NCBI GenBank assembly: GCA_014189435.1
Contig: CP050293.1
Span: forward strand, 1,245,001 to 1,309,000
Source of the DNA: Mesorhizobium loti
Lineage (GTDB): Bacteria > Pseudomonadota > Alphaproteobacteria > Rhizobiales > Rhizobiaceae
DNA: 64,000 bases
Direction of reading: 5' to 3'
A model generated the notes under the pieces. That model did no database searches and had not been told where the DNA came from. It saw only the letters and a program-made list of their open reading frames with translations. This document shows, piece by piece, positions 1-7,866 of this stretch. Numbering within the stretch: the stretch's first letter is position 1; each line of letters opens with the position of its first letter. The translations under genes were made by a program, and so were the position numbers.

Positions 1-495
1 AGCGTTTGAGAACCATCTGATTGCTATGGCTCCATCAGAGCTCAAAGCACAGCCAGCGATCTCGCGATAAAGCGCCAGCGCCATCCGAGCGGCAAATGCT
101 TCCATGACTGTGTTTATGTGGGCGTCGCGTATATCGACCGCGAATGCGACCGTCCTTCCGCCCTTTACAATGGGTTGGTAATCTCCGAATTCGGCAGCCA
201 AGTTTGGAAAGTTTTGCGAAAATGAGCGAACTAGGTTGCCGAGTTCATCCTTGTCAGCTTCGCTGCTTCGATCCAGTTGAAAGCGGCTGGCGACGCTAGC
301 GATTAAATCCATCTTGCGCGTGCCTTCATGACATGCGTCGCAAACACCAAACTCTAATCCCTTTGGCCGATCTCGGAGGCTGAAAATAGTGATTGGTGGT
401 GCGTGATCGCGCGTAACCGATGGTGACACGCCTCCGCAATACGTGCAGCCAGGTTGTTGATCGATTAGCTTCTCAGTTGCGGTTAATCTTGTCAT
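1..495 (-). CDS. HNH-nuclease-like protein, partial (3' end outside window)
   Basis: The minus-strand frame is open from an ATG at 493-495 to the window edge, giving 165 codons with no stop, so the C-terminus is missing. The N-terminus carries CTYCG, then RDHAPP, then VCDACHEG. This is the spacing of a treble-clef zinc site around a D-H pair, as in HNH endonuclease-type proteins (seen motif, family inferred). The rest has no motif I recognise. It lies 27 bp downstream of the next minus-strand gene (523-1146) and may share its transcript. A zinc-binding, non-nuclease protein is the alternative, because only the first half of an HNH core is clear. Confidence 0.6.
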   Translation of the reverse strand, partial: MTRLTATEKLIDQQPGCTYCGGVSPSVTRDHAPPITIFSLRDRPKGLEFGVCDACHEGTRKMDLIASVASRFQLDRSSEADKDELGNLVRSFSQNFPNLAAEFGDYQPIVKGGRTVAFAVDIRDAHINTVMEAFAARMALALYREIAGCALSSDGAIAIRWFSNA

Positions 496-522
496 AGTTT
501 AGATAATCGGCGACTGGTTACT

Positions 523-1146
523 CTAAGCTTGGGCATCCATTTTGCTCCGGTATTCAACGTACCCCAGTATGATGCTGCCGGTCATTTCGGTAGCTTCGAA
601 AAAACAATCCAATATCTCGAAATACGCCTCGTCCGGACGTTCCGGTTCTTTTGCACCAATGAAAAATTGAATTTTTCTGCTTGTATCATCACTGTTCACC
701 ATCGATGTAAACATATGCCGCTCTGACAAATGCACAAATCCCGACGTTTCCTTGTAAACATCTCCAACCCACGGAAAGTCAGCGGCTAGTTTCGAAATAA
801 GTGCGTTGTCTCTTAAGAATTGACCATCGCGATCCTTCTGCTTGTCGAATCTTTTGCCCGACAAGACGGCTTGACAGAGGGCGTCCATACTATCCACGAA
901 CTTCAACGCGTTCACTCTGGCTGCCGTGTCGATCTGCATGCGCAATAATCCTGCGCAGCACGTGAAATTTCGTTCTGCCATCAACGTTCTGAATCCGGAC
1001 GCAAGTGCTAGGACACGCTTGACGGCGCCCAGCACAAATAAGTCTGAGACATAGATGTTTCCGCCCTCCTGCATCAACCTTGAGGCTCTGCGCAGAATCT
1101 CATCCTCGATTTGTTCAATCTTTAGGAGGCGCTTTTGGAATGACAT
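523..1146 (-). CDS. Hypothetical protein, all-alpha
   Basis: This is a 207-residue protein with no signal peptide and no membrane segment. It is predicted mostly helical from its residue pattern, with a conserved-looking block LLRMQIDTAARVNAL near residues 67-81 and HLSERHMF near 140. The block resembles the R-x-(L/Q)-x-(E/D)-x-x-AR core of uncharacterised DUF5677/HEPN-like helical proteins, but I cannot confirm membership. The start is the ATG at 1144-1146, preceded on its strand by a purine-rich stretch. It sits just upstream of the HNH-like gene in the same orientation, which suggests a small accessory cluster. Function unknown. Confidence 0.6.
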   Translation of the reverse strand: MSFQKRLLKIEQIEDEILRRASRLMQEGGNIYVSDLFVLGAVKRVLALASGFRTLMAERNFTCCAGLLRMQIDTAARVNALKFVDSMDALCQAVLSGKRFDKQKDRDGQFLRDNALISKLAADFPWVGDVYKETSGFVHLSERHMFTSMVNSDDTSRKIQFFIGAKEPERPDEAYFEILDCFFEATEMTGSIILGYVEYRSKMDAQA

Positions 1147-1398
1147 GGCTGGAACCTATGGGTGCGCTGGTCGGTCGAAATGGCCAGTCGTGTCGAAAGC
1201 GCATGAAAGCCAGCGAAACGGACGGAACATGCTTCCGCCAACCGACTAACGTTTCGATCGTCGCCAACCGGCGGCGAGTGCTTCCGCTTCCGTGCAGAAC
1301 CATCTTTCGCCTTTGGCTTCGGTGATTTTGGTGGCGCTGTAAAACTTCTGTCCAGGCAGATGATAGATGCGCTCGCCGTCCGCTCAAACTCGATTTCG

Positions 1399-1791
1399 CT
1401 ATTGCTCGTCACTGAAGAACACTTTTCGAGTAGCTGGGTCTTGTGCAACGACACAGTTCAGGCCGTCGTCAAAATCGGCGAGGCCAGCGGCCATATCCGG
1501 GCCGTTCATCAGGCATCTTTTATAGAGATCTTCAAAAGAAGACTGATCGGACAGTGCCGTCATGCCCTGGATAAGCCGTGCAATGGCAATCGACTGCTTC
1601 GCCTGACATTGCTTGTATGCTTCACTGCTCGTGTTTTGGTGCCTGTGCAAACAAAGCTGATCGGCCATTTCGAACAACTGCTGTATCGAATTGCCTTCAG
1701 CATTAGCTGGACCACTTGTTGTGGCCGCAACCACGCCGCCCACAGTCGCTGCAGCAAAATACAAACGCAAATGCATGGAGGCATTCCCCAA
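1399..1791 (-). CDS. Small secreted hypothetical protein
   Basis: This 130-residue protein begins with a typical Sec signal: a short polar start, a hydrophobic run of small residues (about 10-27) and an A-x-A type cleavage region (GPANAEG, about 27-33). The mature part has four cysteines (LCLHR, QCQAK, RCLMNG, NCVV), consistent with two disulfides in the periplasm. No family recognised. The plus strand carries an open frame over the same bases, but only the minus-strand product has a coherent export signal. It stands alone, with gaps of about 250 bp and 200 bp to its neighbours. Confidence 0.5.
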   Translation of the reverse strand: MGNASMHLRLYFAAATVGGVVAATTSGPANAEGNSIQQLFEMADQLCLHRHQNTSSEAYKQCQAKQSIAIARLIQGMTALSDQSSFEDLYKRCLMNGPDMAAGLADFDDGLNCVVAQDPATRKVFFSDEQ

Positions 1792-1989
1792 CCCCGAGAA
1801 CGATAATGCGCCCTCTGCATATTGTTGTCGAATCCGCCGTCGGACGGATTGCGGAAGGAACTGAGCGTTGCTTTGCCGAATTTGGCAGAGTGGTTGGCGA
1901 GAAAGGTTAGTCGCTCTGGAAAGCGCCTAGAATTCAACGATTGCGGCGGAGCGGTTCTCCGCCTGCCAGCATTTTAGTATTTATCTCTC

Positions 1990-2193
1990 CTATCCAAAGA
2001 TGGTGCTGCGGGTACGAGCAGACGTGAGCCACCACTTATAAAATGCAATACTTGTCGGACGCGACGTATAATACAATATTCTGCGGGAAATTTGATAAAT
2101 AATTGCACCAGAGACAACTACTACAACCATAAATATCGCCATCGGCAGGACTAGCCAGAATATGAAATCTTTGGAAACCAAAAACTTTTCCAT
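1990..2193 (-). CDS. Small single-pass membrane protein
   Basis: This is a 67-residue product with one strong transmembrane helix (about residues 10-33, WLVLPMAIFMVVVVVSGAII) followed by a basic tail (QISRR...TSARTRS), so the C-terminus is probably cytoplasmic. It starts 17 bp after the stop of the upstream 2211-2840 gene in the same direction, which suggests one transcript. The DNA is noticeably more A+T-rich than the rest of the window, a sign of recent acquisition. No family recognised. Confidence 0.45.
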   Translation of the reverse strand: MEKFLVSKDFIFWLVLPMAIFMVVVVVSGAIIYQISRRILYYTSRPTSIAFYKWWLTSARTRSTIFG

Positions 2194-2210
2194 GGTATCA
2201 CCAGAGTAAT

Positions 2211-2840
2211 TTAGTGTTTTAAAAAAATATAAAGAAATGAGATAAATGAAGCCAATGCGATCAATAAAAACTTTCGTATGTCAGGATATGCCTTAGTAAT
2301 AGAACCGTGGTCTTTTGTTTTTGTTTTTATGAAAAACTCTTTAGGATTAATATTTGACAAGCACTCTATTAATATACCGCTTTTCGGAGGCAGATAGTCG
2401 AATTTCAACTTTAGCGCTTGATGATCGTTCATCAATACTTGATTATTCTCGATTGAGATATTGGCTGAAGGGTCGTCGATCTCCACTACCTTTGTTAAAA
2501 GAAACGGTTTTGTATCTTTCGAAATCCTATCTGAAAGACGCAAGTATATATCACCGCCATCATTCAAGTCTGATGGGTGTATAGCGATTGTTCCACGATT
2601 TTGTATAAGCAACAACGAATAAAAAACGCTGTCAACGTCGTTATCGCCTATTTTATGGGTAATATCCGCAAATCCGAATAAATTTGATTGTTTAAACGCT
2701 TCATAACCAGTGATCATATAGGACAAACTATGGAACTTGTGATTGACGCGATGTGAATAGAAAGCAAAAATCACTGAGAAAACCGTTATGATCGCCAACG
2801 CAAGATTTGCGTACGGTGATTGGATGAATGAAAGGTCCAT
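2211..2840 (-). CDS. Hypothetical membrane protein with two terminal TM helices
   Basis: The protein is about 209 residues from the ATG at 2838-2840; a TTG seven codons earlier (2861) is possible. It has a TM helix near the N-terminus (LALAIITVFSVIFAFYS), a polar domain of about 150 residues, and a C-terminal TM helix (FLLIALASFISFLYIF) ending in KH. The middle looks like a beta-rich extracytoplasmic or cytoplasmic domain (LLLIQNRGTIAIHPSDL). The A+T-rich codon use differs sharply from the flanking genes. It is grouped with the downstream 67-residue membrane protein. Function unknown; a phage- or defence-related origin is speculation. Confidence 0.5.
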   Translation of the reverse strand: MDLSFIQSPYANLALAIITVFSVIFAFYSHRVNHKFHSLSYMITGYEAFKQSNLFGFADITHKIGDNDVDSVFYSLLLIQNRGTIAIHPSDLNDGGDIYLRLSDRISKDTKPFLLTKVVEIDDPSANISIENNQVLMNDHQALKLKFDYLPPKSGILIECLSNINPKEFFIKTKTKDHGSITKAYPDIRKFLLIALASFISFLYIFLKH

Positions 2841-2932
2841 GTCGTTTGCGCTGCCCCTCAACGTTGAATGTAATGACGAGACTCACTTTGACCGCAGCAT
2901 ACGCACTTTCAATAAATCGCTGAAATGGACGA

Positions 2933-3460
2933 TCAGCGCCGCCACGTCCGTTTGGTCAAACGCTCAACGCCAACATAGTGGGCGCGGTTGAGTAACGCCA
3001 ATGCAAGCCCGACCGCTGCGGACGAGAACAGGCCAAACACACTCACTTCAACATCGCCATACGGCTTGGCTGAGTGGTGCAGATTGTTGCACAGGTCTAC
3101 CACCTTCTGATCATCGAAGGTGACACGATGGCCATGCGCAAATTCGTTGCGAACTTTGCGCAACGTATCGCAATCGTCTCTTTCCACGTCCGAAATCAGA
3201 CCTAGGCAATGCGCAGCTTTGATCCGTGCAGAGAACGACCCGAGCGGCGCATTGAAGCCGTCCAGCAGAAGGGCCTTGTCGGAATTTTCAATCAAATATG
3301 CGTCGATGATGCCCCGCAATTGTTCATCCAGAAATGCACACGCGACCATCACCGCGCCTCTTGGACTTTCGGCATTGTGCGTATCGAGGAAGGGCAAAAA
3401 CTCTTTCAGATGAGGATGCGATTTCAGCAGTTCATCAATTGGCATGGTGTCCCGTGGCAT
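2933..3460 (-). CDS. MltR/MtlR-family protein
   Basis: This 175-residue protein matches the pattern of the mannitol-repressor (MltR) family: RGAVMVACAFLDEQL (about 34-48), then GFNAPLGSFSARIKAAHCLG (about 68-87), then LRKVRNEFAHGHRVTF (about 99-114). The family fold is all-helical and HEPN-like. In enterobacteria MtlR represses the mannitol operon, but many homologues, like this one, sit away from any mannitol gene, so a repressor role is not implied here. The start used is the first ATG at 3458-3460; a second ATG five codons in is also possible. It is divergent from minC across about 256 bp that contain no other gene. Confidence 0.75.
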   Translation of the reverse strand: MPRDTMPIDELLKSHPHLKEFLPFLDTHNAESPRGAVMVACAFLDEQLRGIIDAYLIENSDKALLLDGFNAPLGSFSARIKAAHCLGLISDVERDDCDTLRKVRNEFAHGHRVTFDDQKVVDLCNNLHHSAKPYGDVEVSVFGLFSSAAVGLALALLNRAHYVGVERLTKRTWRR

Positions 3461-3716
3461 GCTGCCGCCCCTGAGTGGTTAGCTAAATGGTTAGCACCCT
3501 TCTAACCTGAAACTGCCAAATACCTTGGAAATAAGAGATTTCAGGGATTGACTGGCGGAGAGAGCGTCCGCTCCAGCGCACGCCAGCGATCACGGCAGCG
3601 GAAACTCCCGTTGAAGCGTCAGGAACCGCCATCTCAGTGCTCTCTCACCCCTCGCATTAACCATTCGTTAACCATTCCCTCGCTAGCGTTTACCTCTCAG
3701 TAAGGATTCGCCAGCC

Positions 3717-4517
3717 GTGACTTTTGCCGCTCCCCTCGAGGCCAAATCCATTCGTTTTCGCGCCCGCTCCTTCGTCGCTTTTACATTGACTCCGGAAGAT
3801 CCTTTGGCGGCCTGGCTGGAGGGGCTGGATCATTGGATCGGCAACTCGCCGGGCTATTTTTCCGGGCGGCCGGTGCTGCTGGATCTGAACGCGCTGAAGC
3901 CCGGGGCGGATGAGATCGCGGCGCTGGTGGCGGAGCTTGGTACGCGCGGCATTCGCATCTATGCCATCGAGCTCGAAGGGGCTGTGCTCGGCCCCGAATT
4001 GCCGCCGGTGCTGGTCGGCGCCAAGGAGGCGACGACGGACGGTCTGCTGCCCGGCCGCAAGGCGCGGGATTCCGGCACATCGGAAGGCAAGGCCGAGGGC
4101 AGGGCGCCTGAAGCCGGCCCGGACAAGGGCGGCAAGGCTGACGCAAGCAAGGCGGGCGATAGCGAGCCGCAGGTTGCGCCCGAAGCATCCGGCACGCTGA
4201 TGATCAAGGCGCCGATCCGCTCCGGCCAGGCGATCGTGCATCCGCACGGCGATGTCATCGTGCTCGGCTCGGTCGCGTCCGGCTCGGAGATCATCGCGGC
4301 GGGCTCCATCCATGTCTACGGCACGCTGCGCGGGCGCGCTTCGGCGGGTGCGCTGGGCAACAAGGGTGCGCGCATCTTCTGCCGCAAGAACGAGGCCGAG
4401 CTTTTGGCGGTCGACGGCTGGTACGTCACCGCCGAGGAGATGGAAGGTGTTTCGCGCGGTAAGCCGGTGCAGGCGTTTCTCGATGGCGAGAGCTTACGGG
4501 TTTCGACGCTGAGCTGA
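3717..4517 (+). CDS. minC: Septum site-determining protein MinC
   Basis: MinC blocks FtsZ polymerisation away from midcell. The protein has 266 residues with a GTG start at 3717. The N-terminal domain (about 1-100) has the RSFVAFTL and LDLNALKPG strands of the FtsZ-binding fold. A polar linker (about 105-160) follows. The C-terminal beta-helix, which binds MinD and the septum, is clear: IRSGQAIVHPHGDVIVLG, ASGSEIIAAGSIHVYG and LRGRASAG (about 170-215), with the usual GNKGARIFC segment. It is first in a minC-minD-minE operon. The 99-bp gap to minD contains a tandem repeat (4529-4589). Confidence 0.95.
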   Translation: MTFAAPLEAKSIRFRARSFVAFTLTPEDPLAAWLEGLDHWIGNSPGYFSGRPVLLDLNALKPGADEIAALVAELGTRGIRIYAIELEGAVLGPELPPVLVGAKEATTDGLLPGRKARDSGTSEGKAEGRAPEAGPDKGGKADASKAGDSEPQVAPEASGTLMIKAPIRSGQAIVHPHGDVIVLGSVASGSEIIAAGSIHVYGTLRGRASAGALGNKGARIFCRKNEAELLAVDGWYVTAEEMEGVSRGKPVQAFLDGESLRVSTLS

Positions 4518-4528
4518 CATTCGATATC

Positions 4529-4589
4529 GGGCGGCTTTGCCGCTCGACCAAGAACACGATGGGGCGGCTTTGCCGCCTGGCCAAGAACA
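4529..4589 (+). repeat. Two 28-bp tandem direct repeats between minC and minD
   Basis: The segments 4529-4556 and 4562-4589 are near-identical (GGGCGGCTTTGCCGC, then two or three changed bases, then CCAAGAACA), with a 33-bp period. Each contains the small inverted repeat GGCGGC-TTT-GCCGC(C). They lie directly upstream of the minD ribosome-binding site (ACGGAGG at about 4604). They could be hairpins that tune or terminate read-through from minC, or simply a local duplication. Confidence 0.7.
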
Positions 4590-4616
4590 ACAAATGAACA
4601 ACAACGGAGGCTTTCA

Positions 4617-5433
4617 ATGGGCAAGGTAGTGGTGGTCACCTCGGGCAAGGGGGGGCGTCGGCAAGACGACCTCGACGGCGGCCCTAGGGGCCGCGGTCGC
4701 CAAGACCGGCAAGAAGGTGGCCTTGGTCGACTTTGACGTCGGCCTGCGCAACCTCGACCTGATCATGGGCGCCGAGCGGCGCGTGGTGTTCGATCTCGTC
4801 AACGTCATCCAGGGCTCGGCCAAGCTTTCGCAGGCGCTGATCCGCGACAAGCGGGTGGAGACGCTGTTCCTGCTGCCGGCCTCGCAGACGCGCGACAAGG
4901 ATGCGCTGACCGAAGACGGCGTCGGCGAAGTCATCGACAAGCTGCGCTCGGTGTTCGACTACGTGTTCTGCGACAGCCCGGCCGGCATCGAGCGCGGCGC
5001 GCAGCTCGCCATGCGCTTTGCCGACGAGGCGGTCATCGTCACCAATCCGGAAGTGTCGTCCGTGCGCGATTCCGATCGCATCATCGGCCTGCTTGACGCC
5101 CGCACCATGAAGGCCGAGCAGGGCGAGCATATCGCCAAGCACGTGCTGGTCACGCGCTATGACGCGGCGCGCGCGGCGCGCGGCGAAATGCTGTCCATCG
5201 ACGACGTGCTGGAAATCCTGTCGGTGCCGCTGCTCGGCATCATCCCCGAGAGCCAGGATGTGCTCAGGGCCTCCAACCTCGGTTCGCCGGTGACGCTGTC
5301 GGAGCCGCTCAACGCTGCCGCGCGCGCCTATCTCGACGCCGCCAGGCGGCTCGAAGGCGAGGAATTGCCCGTCATCGTGCCCTTCGAACGCAAGGGCTTC
5401 CTCGATCGTCTGCTGGGAAGGAGGGCGGCATGA
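4617..5433 (+). CDS. minD: Septum site-determining ATPase MinD, frameshifted by one base in the P-loop
   Basis: MinD is the membrane-bound ATPase that recruits MinC and oscillates with MinE. The ATG at 4617 follows ACGGAGG. The first codons read [13 protein letters not shown], but a run of seven G (4649-4655) shifts the frame, which then stops at about 4736. Removing one G restores [16 protein letters not shown] (deviant Walker A) and continues in frame with the [11 protein letters not shown] segment, the [11 protein letters not shown]alker B region, and the C-terminal amphipathic membrane helix ([14 protein letters not shown]). The corrected product is 271 residues, the normal MinD length. 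The stop overlaps the minE start (ATGA at 5430). A GTG/ATG start inside the gene, such as 4717, would lose the ATP site. Confidence 0.9.
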
Positions 5434-5702
5434 ACCTGCTCGACATCTTCAAGCGGCGCTCCAGCGCGCCGGTGGCGCGCGAGCGGCTGCAAGTGCTGCT
5501 CGCCTATGAGCGCCGCAACCGCAGCCAGCCAGACCTCGTCTCCATCCTGCGCGAGGAGATCATGGCCGTCATCGCCAAGCATGTGCAGATCGACCAGGAC
5601 TATCTCCAGGTCTCGATGGACCGCGGCGAGACCATGTCGACGCTGGAAATCGACATCCAGATCCCCAACAAGAGCGCCGTGCCGCTGGCGATGGCGGGCT
5701 AG
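5430..5702 (+). CDS. minE: Cell division topological specificity factor MinE
   Basis: MinE stimulates the MinD ATPase and drives pole-to-pole oscillation. The 90-residue protein shows the N-terminal membrane-targeting helix (NLLDIFKRR), the anti-MinCD segment [13 protein letters not shown] (about 18-30), and the C-terminal dimerisation domain ([20 protein letters not shown], then LEIDIQIP). The length is usual for the family. The start overlaps the minD stop by 4 bp, so translation is probably coupled. Confidence 0.95.
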   Translation: MNLLDIFKRRSSAPVARERLQVLLAYERRNRSQPDLVSILREEIMAVIAKHVQIDQDYLQVSMDRGETMSTLEIDIQIPNKSAVPLAMAG

Positions 5703-5734
5703 GATCTAAGGCTGGGGAAGGTCGCGATCCTTCG

Positions 5735-5950
5735 CGCCCCCCTCTGTCCTGCCGGACGTTCGTCATTTGGAAAGCCAAGCAATTGGCTTTCCACCCGCTT
5801 CGCGGACCATTCCTCCACCCCCACGAGGGGGGAGATTGGCAGCCCCGGCCCCCCAACTCCTCTTGCAACGTTGGCGATTGGCGAAAGCCCGCGTGACATC
5901 CGATCTCCCCCGTGTGGGGGAGATGTCCGGCAGGACAGAGGGGGGCGCTG
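5735..5950. repeat. Intergenic palindromic repeat cluster (rhizobial RIME-like)
   Basis: The 423-bp gap between minE and 6126 holds no gene. It has two oppositely oriented copies of the window's repeated element: CCCCCCTCTGTCCTGCCGG at about 5737-5755, and GATCTCCCCC...GGGGGAGATG plus CCGGCAGGACAGAGGGG at about 5901-5945. A truncated copy (CACCCCCACGAGGGGGGAGA) lies near 5815. Between them is a perfect 11-bp inverted repeat, TGGAAAGCCAA-gcaa-TTGGCTTTCCA (5768-5793). A clustered hairpin after minE could also end transcription. Confidence 0.8.
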
Positions 5951-6125
5951 TCCCGTCGGCAGTACCAGTTTCGCACCCCTCACATCGCGCTCCTCGCAGC
6001 ATCCAACCCCCCAAATGTCCCACCTTCGCGCCAACGGGGGCTTCCCCTGCGAGGTCAGCGGATGTAAGGTTATGTTAGCAATTCATTAAGTACCAAATTG
6101 GGGTATGTGTAAAAGGAGTTCGGGC

Positions 6126-7589
6126 ATGAACTTCAAGGGCTTAATCAAGCGTGCTGAAGACGTAGACAAAGCATTCGAGGAACTGCAGACCGATCTGGCG
6201 GATGCGCTGGTATCGGATTTCGGCGCCGAGGTGCCGCCAAAGAGCGACACTGTCGCGGATGCCCCGGATCAGGGACCGGACGAGACGCCGCCCGAGGCGA
6301 ACGCGGCAAATTCGGACAGTGCGGACAATACGGATGATGCCGACGATCCGGGCAATCCCGAAACCGCGCCACGGCTGACGCCCCATACCCAGACCCGGCT
6401 GGCTGCGCTGAGTGCCTTCGAAGGGCTCTTCCACGACGCCAGGGATTATCTGGACGAGATCAACGGCAAGCTGTCGGAGATCGCGACCTCACACCATCTG
6501 ACGCGCGAATTCCTCAACATCCTGCACAACGACATTCTTCGCGCCAACGAGCTGGAGCTTGCCAATGCGGGCCTCGGCGCGGAACAAAGAACGCTGTCGG
6601 AAAAGCTGCACGACGCGGTGAGAAAGCTGCGCGAGCGTGAAGGCGCTTTCGAAGCGCTGCAACAGCGCGAGACAAGCCTGGTTCAGGACAGGGAGGCGCT
6701 TCGTGCAGCACTTGCCGCGGTCAGGCTGGAACTCGTGGAGACAGCCAATGCGAGCGCAAAACGCGACGCGGAGTTCGGCGACATCGCCAAGCGGCTGACG
6801 GCCAGAACGGTCGAGGCCAGCAGGCGCTTGCGCGAGAGCAATATGCTGCGCGAAAAGCATGTCAGCCTGTCGATCGATCTCGACAAGGCGCTGAAGCGGG
6901 AATCCCAGGCGCGCCACAGGCTCGACGAGCTCTCGACGATCCACGCCAGCGAAGCGGCGCGGCTTGCCGAACTGCTGGCCGCGCTCGGCAAGAGCGAGAA
7001 AGAGGAGACGCGGCTGCAGAAGTCGCTTGAGGCCGCACAGGCGAAGCTGTCGGAAACAACCGAAGCGGCCCGCATGATGGAAGGCGACAGGGAAGCCGAG
7101 CTGGCTCGCAGCCAGGCGGAAATGCACGGGTTGCGTTCGGAGATCGAGGACCTGCAAGCGCGACTGGAGCAGGCCGCGAACGAGAACAGCGGGGCCGTCG
7201 GCGAAATCGCCAGGCTCAAGACCGAATTGAACGACACGCTGGCCGAAAAGAAAATCGCCGAGGAAAGATTGTCCGCTCTCACCCATGAGAACGAAAACGA
7301 CAAGATGAGCCTTTCCAGGTTGAACGCCGATCTTTCACAGCTCACGCTGCAACAGGCATCGGAACAGATACAGCTCGATGTCCAGAGGCAGGAATGCGAC
7401 GACCTCAGGGCCGAAATCGTGTCACTCAATGCCCGGGTCAAGGAATTGCTGCCCTACGAGCGGCTGCACAAGGCCACCAGCGGCAGATCGCGCGAGAGCG
7501 GCGTGGTCGAGATTGCCGGCGTGGTGGCTGAGAAGGCACGGGCAACGGGCAGGCGGCGCATCCGCAGGAACCTCCGCGCGGCGACGTAG
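6126..7589 (+). CDS. Large coiled-coil protein of unknown function
   Basis: The start is the ATG at 6126, because AAAGGAG lies at 6112-6118 with ideal spacing; an ATG 21 bp earlier would place that RBS inside the gene. The product has 487 residues. It has an acidic low-complexity stretch (about 40-85), then continuous heptad-rich helix from about 95 to 465 (many E/A/L/R/K repeats, e.g. LRESNMLREKHVSLSIDLDKAL), and a basic C-terminus (RRRIRRNLRAAT). There is no signal peptide or TM helix, so it is cytoplasmic. Similar long coiled coils act as scaffolds or in envelope and chromosome organisation. The next gene is convergent and encodes a polysaccharide exporter, but no functional link is shown. 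Confidence 0.75.
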   Translation: MNFKGLIKRAEDVDKAFEELQTDLADALVSDFGAEVPPKSDTVADAPDQGPDETPPEANAANSDSADNTDDADDPGNPETAPRLTPHTQTRLAALSAFEGLFHDARDYLDEINGKLSEIATSHHLTREFLNILHNDILRANELELANAGLGAEQRTLSEKLHDAVRKLREREGAFEALQQRETSLVQDREALRAALAAVRLELVETANASAKRDAEFGDIAKRLTARTVEASRRLRESNMLREKHVSLSIDLDKALKRESQARHRLDELSTIHASEAARLAELLAALGKSEKEETRLQKSLEAAQAKLSETTEAARMMEGDREAELARSQAEMHGLRSEIEDLQARLEQAANENSGAVGEIARLKTELNDTLAEKKIAEERLSALTHENENDKMSLSRLNADLSQLTLQQASEQIQLDVQRQECDDLRAEIVSLNARVKELLPYERLHKATSGRSRESGVVEIAGVVAEKARATGRRRIRRNLRAAT

Positions 7590-7866
7590 GCCGAAAGGTC
7601 CTGCTTCACCACGTCGTCGCGGAGAACCCGCGAGGGAGGCCGGCACCGCATCCGGAGAGTAAGCCAATGGGCACCGGCCAAGGCGGATCGACAGGTCCGC
7701 CGCGAGAGGCAAGGTAGCGAGCCTGGGCGCTGCATGGCATTGGTGCGATCACGGAAGATGCCAGCGGCAATTCCCCGGCCTTCTGATTCGAACCATGCCG
7801 CGGTCCGCCGGCCGGCAAGCCACGAACGCTTACGGGAAGCGATCGCGTGCCGACCTGGGACCCTTG

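Noticed and set aside
4617..4736. Programmed frameshifting at the minD G7 run
   Set aside because: No known MinD uses it, and two other homopolymer indels in the window point to sequencing error; kept only as a remote option.
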